Assembly (NCBI RefSeq): GCF_014190935.1
Contig: NZ_JACHVV010000001.1
Location: 124,001 to 188,000 of the forward strand
Length of the DNA: 64,000 nt
Direction of reading: 5' to 3'
Source: Chryseomonas sp014190935
GTDB taxonomy: Bacteria; Pseudomonadota; Gammaproteobacteria; Pseudomonadales; Pseudomonadaceae
Shown: piece after piece, positions 60,458-64,000 of the stretch
Numbering within the stretch: the stretch's first letter is position 1
Layout: each line of letters opens with the position of its first letter
The notes under the pieces: generated by a model
What the model saw: the letters and a program-made list of their open reading frames with translations, nothing else
What the model was told of the DNA's origin: nothing
The model's database searches: none
Position numbers and translations under genes: made by a program

Positions 60458-63400
60458 CTATGGACTTTGCGTTAATTCGCTGAATGCTGCCATCACAGTT
60501 GCTTTTCGCACCCTTTCTAATAAATCTTCGAAATCTTCATTGTCGTTGCTAGGGGCTAAGTAAGGCTGGATCTTAGTAAATTGGGCACGAGCGCTGGGCC
60601 GCGAAACCCCTTTGAGGTGAACTGCATGCGCAAGATGCTCTGGACTACCGCAACCCTTTCGAACGACTCCGCTTAGGGTGAGCAACGTTGTCGAAATTAA
60701 AGGGGGCTCACCAGCGGCGGTGGCTTTTGCGGCAAGAATTCGAGCCGGGAGCCCTGCAACAAAGGCGAGGTCTGCTGCCAAGCGCACGGAGAAATGGCGA
60801 GCAGTCTCACAGGTTTTTATTTTTTTCTCCGCAGTCCCTATTGCACGCTCCAGGTCGCAAAGTGGTTTTCCATCCATCCATGCTTTTAGGAGCAATTTAA
60901 TCACTGGGAGAGCCTTTTTCGCCTTTGCATTATCGCTATCAAGTGCACGATATTCATTGCCAAACAGGCCTTCGATATCAGTCGGCCTGATCAACTGGAG
61001 GAGCCACTCAGGTTGCATTTCTATCCAGTCAAATAACACCTGCATGCAATCCAAAGAGTTTGCGGAAAAAGCACCCGTTTCGATTAATTTATTTAAACTG
61101 GATACGATCTCATACGGAAGCCCCGATGATGAAGCCACTCTCTCCAGCCAATTGAACTCTTTTACGGGTGTTAGTTCGGCGCGGCGCCTAAGAGCTGATT
61201 CAATTCGGCTTTCGATCCACTCTAGGTTCTTATCTCGACGCATACGAAATGCGGCAAAGGATCTTCCGATTATAGACTTTGCCAACTCATCAGGTGCTTC
61301 CTCATCGCCGATTGGTAAACGTGCAAGAAGGTAGTCTTCGTTTCCCTCGAAAACATCAGAGTGAATACGGTCTAAGAGACTTGTAAGGGGGTCATCAATT
61401 TTCAAGCATTGATCAGATTGAGAGAAAATCCCCTGTAACGTAATCCAATGCTTGGCGATGCTGTTGTTCTTGTCGTCTAGGTTGATGATTTTGCTAGGCA
61501 CGACTAAAACGAAACCTTGGCCTCCTTCACCAGCGCGCCCCGCTCTCCCTGCCGCGTTTAGCAGTTCATGAGCGTCGAGTTGCTTCATCTTATCCCCTGC
61601 CACATCCCACCTGCTGTCGCCAGCAATGAGAACGATATCGCTGGGTAGATTCATTCCTTGGGCGAGTGTCGATGTTGCAAAAAGCGCGTTGATACCGTCG
61701 CGACGCTTGAACAACGACTCATGAAGCAGTCGTTCGTATTTAATTAACTGTGAGTGGTGACTGGCAGCGCCACCATCAACACAATCAGAGGAGTCGAGTT
61801 TCAGGTAACAATACTGTGCTCCCCCAAGCTCCTCCTCTGCAAGCTTTCGCCAGGATTGCTCTTCGTCAGTGAGCGGCGTTTTTCGTGTGGGTAGCAGTTC
61901 TCGAAAATGGCGAACCGAGGACTCTGCCATGACGGTGCTTTGTACGAACGTCAGTGTTTTCAAGCCTACCTCCGCTGCGGCAGCGGCGATAGCTCCAGCG
62001 ACCTGATTACCATTTGGCGTGAGATACCATTTTTTAGGCTTTGAAACCACGCCGGTTCCGAACGCAACAGGCTTGTCGAGCAATGCCATTAAGGCATAGT
62101 CATCTCGATTGCGGGTGGCCCAAGTCTGTCTGAGGCAGAAAAAGGCGAATGGTGGCGCACTAAGCCTGGCTTTGAGCTTTGCCGGGACCCCCAGTGTGGT
62201 AGAGGTTGCAAGCTCGGTGCGAAGTAATGATTCAAGCTCTGATATGCGTTCAGCGCTGTAAGCTACGCATCCACGAGCTTGTCTGGTTGGCTTCCAGGCC
62301 AAATCAAGTGCCAGACAGGGTCTACCTGTTAGTTCCGCAATCCATCCTGATATTTCTTCAGCATTCTGCATCATCGCTGATATCAGCAGAAGATCTGCTT
62401 CCGGTACTAAACGCGTGAGATTGAGAATGCATAGCATTGCGTCGATGCTGCGACGGCTACGATCAGCCTCTCTCGGATGCAACAAATGGCATTCATCAAA
62501 CATTACCAACCCAACATCACTGAACGAGCCCGGTTGCAAAGATTGCAGCATAAGACATCGTTCAGGAGTAGTTACGACAATCTCTGGTAGCTCCGCCTCT
62601 ACAGAGAAAGAAACTTCCTCGTCGAGGTCGCCAAATACGCTGAAGCCACTAAATGCATTCTGAAGGGTGAAGGCTGTTTGATCGACAAGTGCCAGAGTCG
62701 GTGCCAAAACAACTACCTTACTACCTTGCAGTAAGGTTGCAGCGATCTTTAGCTCCGCGAGGGTAGACTTTCCACCGCCGGTAGGGAAGCTAACAGTGGC
62801 CGAAAACCCCCTTGTGAGATACCCTTGACTGAGCGCAGCACGATGGTTACGCCACAAATACGGGCGCTTACTGGCAGCTCTACGGATTACTCCCCACCAT
62901 TGATTCTCATCAATACCAGAAGGGGCAGTCACGCGGCACAAGCTGGAAGAGGCGAGATCGCTCGCAACAGCGTATAGAAGCTTCGCAAGATGTAGGGGGC
63001 CAGGAAAAATACTGACTGCCCGAGGACCATCGCCATCGAAAACGTCTTCGATAGTGCTAACGCACAACGCTATGACCTCAGAGAAGATTTTTTTCGCTGA
63101 GGGGAGTTCGTCCAACGCAGATGCTCTGGGGCGGGAGAGAAGCTCACGCATTAACTCCTGTACGCCTTCATGTAGCCGCCTAAACAACGCATCAACCGCG
63201 CACCCCGGCCCACTTGTGTCGACGGGTAAATCATAAGAAAAAGCTTCGTCTACTATAAGAGGCGCCTCAAGGCGACCCGCAGCCAGATCCCCAATGGCTC
63301 TGATTAGTCGACTTTCCGAAGAACGCCCATCACTCAAAGGAATCAGGCGCTTTGCCATTTCGGCCGCGTCGCTTTGTGAGTCTGCAATCAAGAAAAGCAA

Positions 63401-63775
63401 AGTGCTAGATATCTCAGGGGCTACGTGAGCAGCGCCAATATAAGAGCCTCGCTTTTCGATATCCTCAGCCACAGCTTGGGCCATTAGACAAAGCTGGTGT
63501 GCCGTTCCAGCTACAAATGCTGCAGCTATGCGGTCCGAGCGCTCGGGAGAGGTCGCGACCAAAAGCTCTTGTGTGGCCGCCAAGCGGCCCATTTGCTCAA
63601 GGAGTTCGTCCAGAACCTTACTACGTCCTTCAGTATCGATAGCCCCCCGCAACCTAACACGCGCAGCAACGATCTCGGCGAAAGCGTTTGTGAACTGCTG
63701 TGGAAGCTCCTCCAGATTAAGCGAGTGAAGAGGAGGTGCAGCATTAATCAAACTCACTGTTACCGGATCAAACAT
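60458..63775 (-). CDS. large Ski2-like SF2 helicase, candidate defence protein
   Basis: A 1105-residue protein. Walker A SFPTGGGKSTLAELK (about 328-340), Walker B VMFDECHLLHP (DECH near 424), motif III LLISAMMQN, and motif VI LNAAGRAGRAGEGGQGF (about 740) are of the Ski2/Hel308-like type. N-terminal 300 residues and C-terminal 300 residues have no known domain. Start at ATG 63775: it overlaps the stop of the upstream gene and has GGAGA before it; ATG 63808 would overlap by 41 bases. A helicase coupled to a smaller upstream gene is the layout of Hachiman (HamA-HamB), but I cannot confirm this without the missing gene. Confidence 0.82.
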   Translation of the reverse strand: MFDPVTVSLINAAPPLHSLNLEELPQQFTNAFAEIVAARVRLRGAIDTEGRSKVLDELLEQMGRLAATQELLVATSPERSDRIAAAFVAGTAHQLCLMAQAVAEDIEKRGSYIGAAHVAPEISSTLLFLIADSQSDAAEMAKRLIPLSDGRSSESRLIRAIGDLAAGRLEAPLIVDEAFSYDLPVDTSGPGCAVDALFRRLHEGVQELMRELLSRPRASALDELPSAKKIFSEVIALCVSTIEDVFDGDGPRAVSIFPGPLHLAKLLYAVASDLASSSLCRVTAPSGIDENQWWGVIRRAASKRPYLWRNHRAALSQGYLTRGFSATVSFPTGGGKSTLAELKIAATLLQGSKVVVLAPTLALVDQTAFTLQNAFSGFSVFGDLDEEVSFSVEAELPEIVVTTPERCLMLQSLQPGSFSDVGLVMFDECHLLHPREADRSRRSIDAMLCILNLTRLVPEADLLLISAMMQNAEEISGWIAELTGRPCLALDLAWKPTRQARGCVAYSAERISELESLLRTELATSTTLGVPAKLKARLSAPPFAFFCLRQTWATRNRDDYALMALLDKPVAFGTGVVSKPKKWYLTPNGNQVAGAIAAAAAEVGLKTLTFVQSTVMAESSVRHFRELLPTRKTPLTDEEQSWRKLAEEELGGAQYCYLKLDSSDCVDGGAASHHSQLIKYERLLHESLFKRRDGINALFATSTLAQGMNLPSDIVLIAGDSRWDVAGDKMKQLDAHELLNAAGRAGRAGEGGQGFVLVVPSKIINLDDKNNSIAKHWITLQGIFSQSDQCLKIDDPLTSLLDRIHSDVFEGNEDYLLARLPIGDEEAPDELAKSIIGRSFAAFRMRRDKNLEWIESRIESALRRRAELTPVKEFNWLERVASSSGLPYEIVSSLNKLIETGAFSANSLDCMQVLFDWIEMQPEWLLQLIRPTDIEGLFGNEYRALDSDNAKAKKALPVIKLLLKAWMDGKPLCDLERAIGTAEKKIKTCETARHFSVRLAADLAFVAGLPARILAAKATAAGEPPLISTTLLTLSGVVRKGCGSPEHLAHAVHLKGVSRPSARAQFTKIQPYLAPSNDNEDFEDLLERVRKATVMAAFSELTQSP

Positions 63776-64000
63776 CGTCTCTCCATGCCTCAATGTGCTT
63801 AACGGCATTCGCCGAAAATTGACTCATCCAGTTACGCAAATTCGGGATAGAGATGGTTTCCGCCTGCCTGCGCAGAATATCTCCAGGAGCGACCTTATCG
63901 AAGCCCTTGAACAGGGAGGCACGACGCTTGTCTTTGTCGTGATCAGCTTCGGTTGTAATAGCTACGCGGTAGTATCGGGCTTGCTCCCAAACAATTGCCT
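63768..64000 (-). CDS. C-terminal part of the gene coupled to the helicase
   Basis: Only the last 76 residues are in the window (from AIVWEQARYYRVAITTEADH to the end IEAWRDDV). The segment is charged and helical, with no motif that I can name. Its TGA overlaps the helicase ATG, so both proteins are made in a fixed ratio. If the locus is Hachiman-like, this would be the HamA (DUF1837) effector; other helicase partners are equally open. Confidence 0.6.
   Translation of the reverse strand, partial: AIVWEQARYYRVAITTEADHDKDKRRASLFKGFDKVAPGDILRRQAETISIPNLRNWMSQFSANAVKHIEAWRDDV

Noticed and set aside
1..64000. tRNA or rRNA genes, including a tRNA target for the integrase
   Set aside because: No cloverleaf-like or rRNA sequence was noticed; the insertion site is the guaA 3' end, not a tRNA gene.

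Overview
The window is bacterial chromosome with about 43 kb of GC-rich core and accessory genes, followed by a lower-GC integrated region. Gene content (xseA, guaB-guaA, finR-fpr, an MHYT-GGDEF-EAL protein, dense short intergenic repeats) and codon use point to Pseudomonas in the broad sense, possibly near the P. oryzihabitans group. The genus is well supported; the species is a guess.

Left and middle part (1-43257). A partial Yellow/MRJP-like secreted protein, a small lipoprotein, a purine nucleoside permease and xseA lead into a six-gene block for L-threonate/erythronate use: a GntR/FadR regulator, ltnD, otnK, otnC, a GntP-type transporter and otnI. Next come an internally deleted dksA-like remnant, pdxY, a small membrane protein, the divergent pair finR/fpr, a RibD-like reductase, an MHYT-GGDEF-EAL signalling protein, ppnN, trmO, an acetyltransferase, two HAD phosphatases, a hybrid histidine kinase, a secreted hydrolase and a YpfJ-type metalloprotease. 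A zinc alcohol dehydrogenase, a LysR/PRISE-reductase pair, a TauE/SafE exporter, an alpha/beta hydrolase and a D-2-hydroxyacid dehydrogenase follow. A siderophore uptake locus (TonB-dependent receptor; binding protein; two permeases; ATPase) sits just before guaB-guaA, with a Fur-like site in the receptor promoter. Many intergenic gaps hold three repeat families (called A, B and C below).

Integrated element (about 43246-57996). A 17-bp sequence at the 3' end of guaA recurs 14.7 kb away with one mismatch, and the guaA terminator is also duplicated. Between the copies lie a tyrosine integrase broken by one missing base, an unknown membrane-associated protein, a zinc-finger/HTH regulator divergent from an AlpA-like gene, a primase-like replication protein, iteron-like repeats, a decayed frame with two amber stops, a 10-bp-phased repeat array with a hairpin beside a TraJ/MobC-like gene, an orphan antitoxin fragment, and a compact three-gene operon: MmeI-like adenine methyltransferase without a visible nuclease domain, SF2 helicase and T5orf172/GIY-YIG-type protein. 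This operon is a candidate restriction-like defence system and the best lead in the window.

Right edge (57997-64000). Beyond the right junction are a 7-bp tandem repeat, an unknown coiled-coil/single-TM protein, and, on the minus strand, a 1105-residue Ski2-like helicase translationally coupled to a gene that runs off the window. The pair resembles a helicase-plus-effector defence locus (Hachiman-like is one possibility). This part may be a second, tandem island at the same site.
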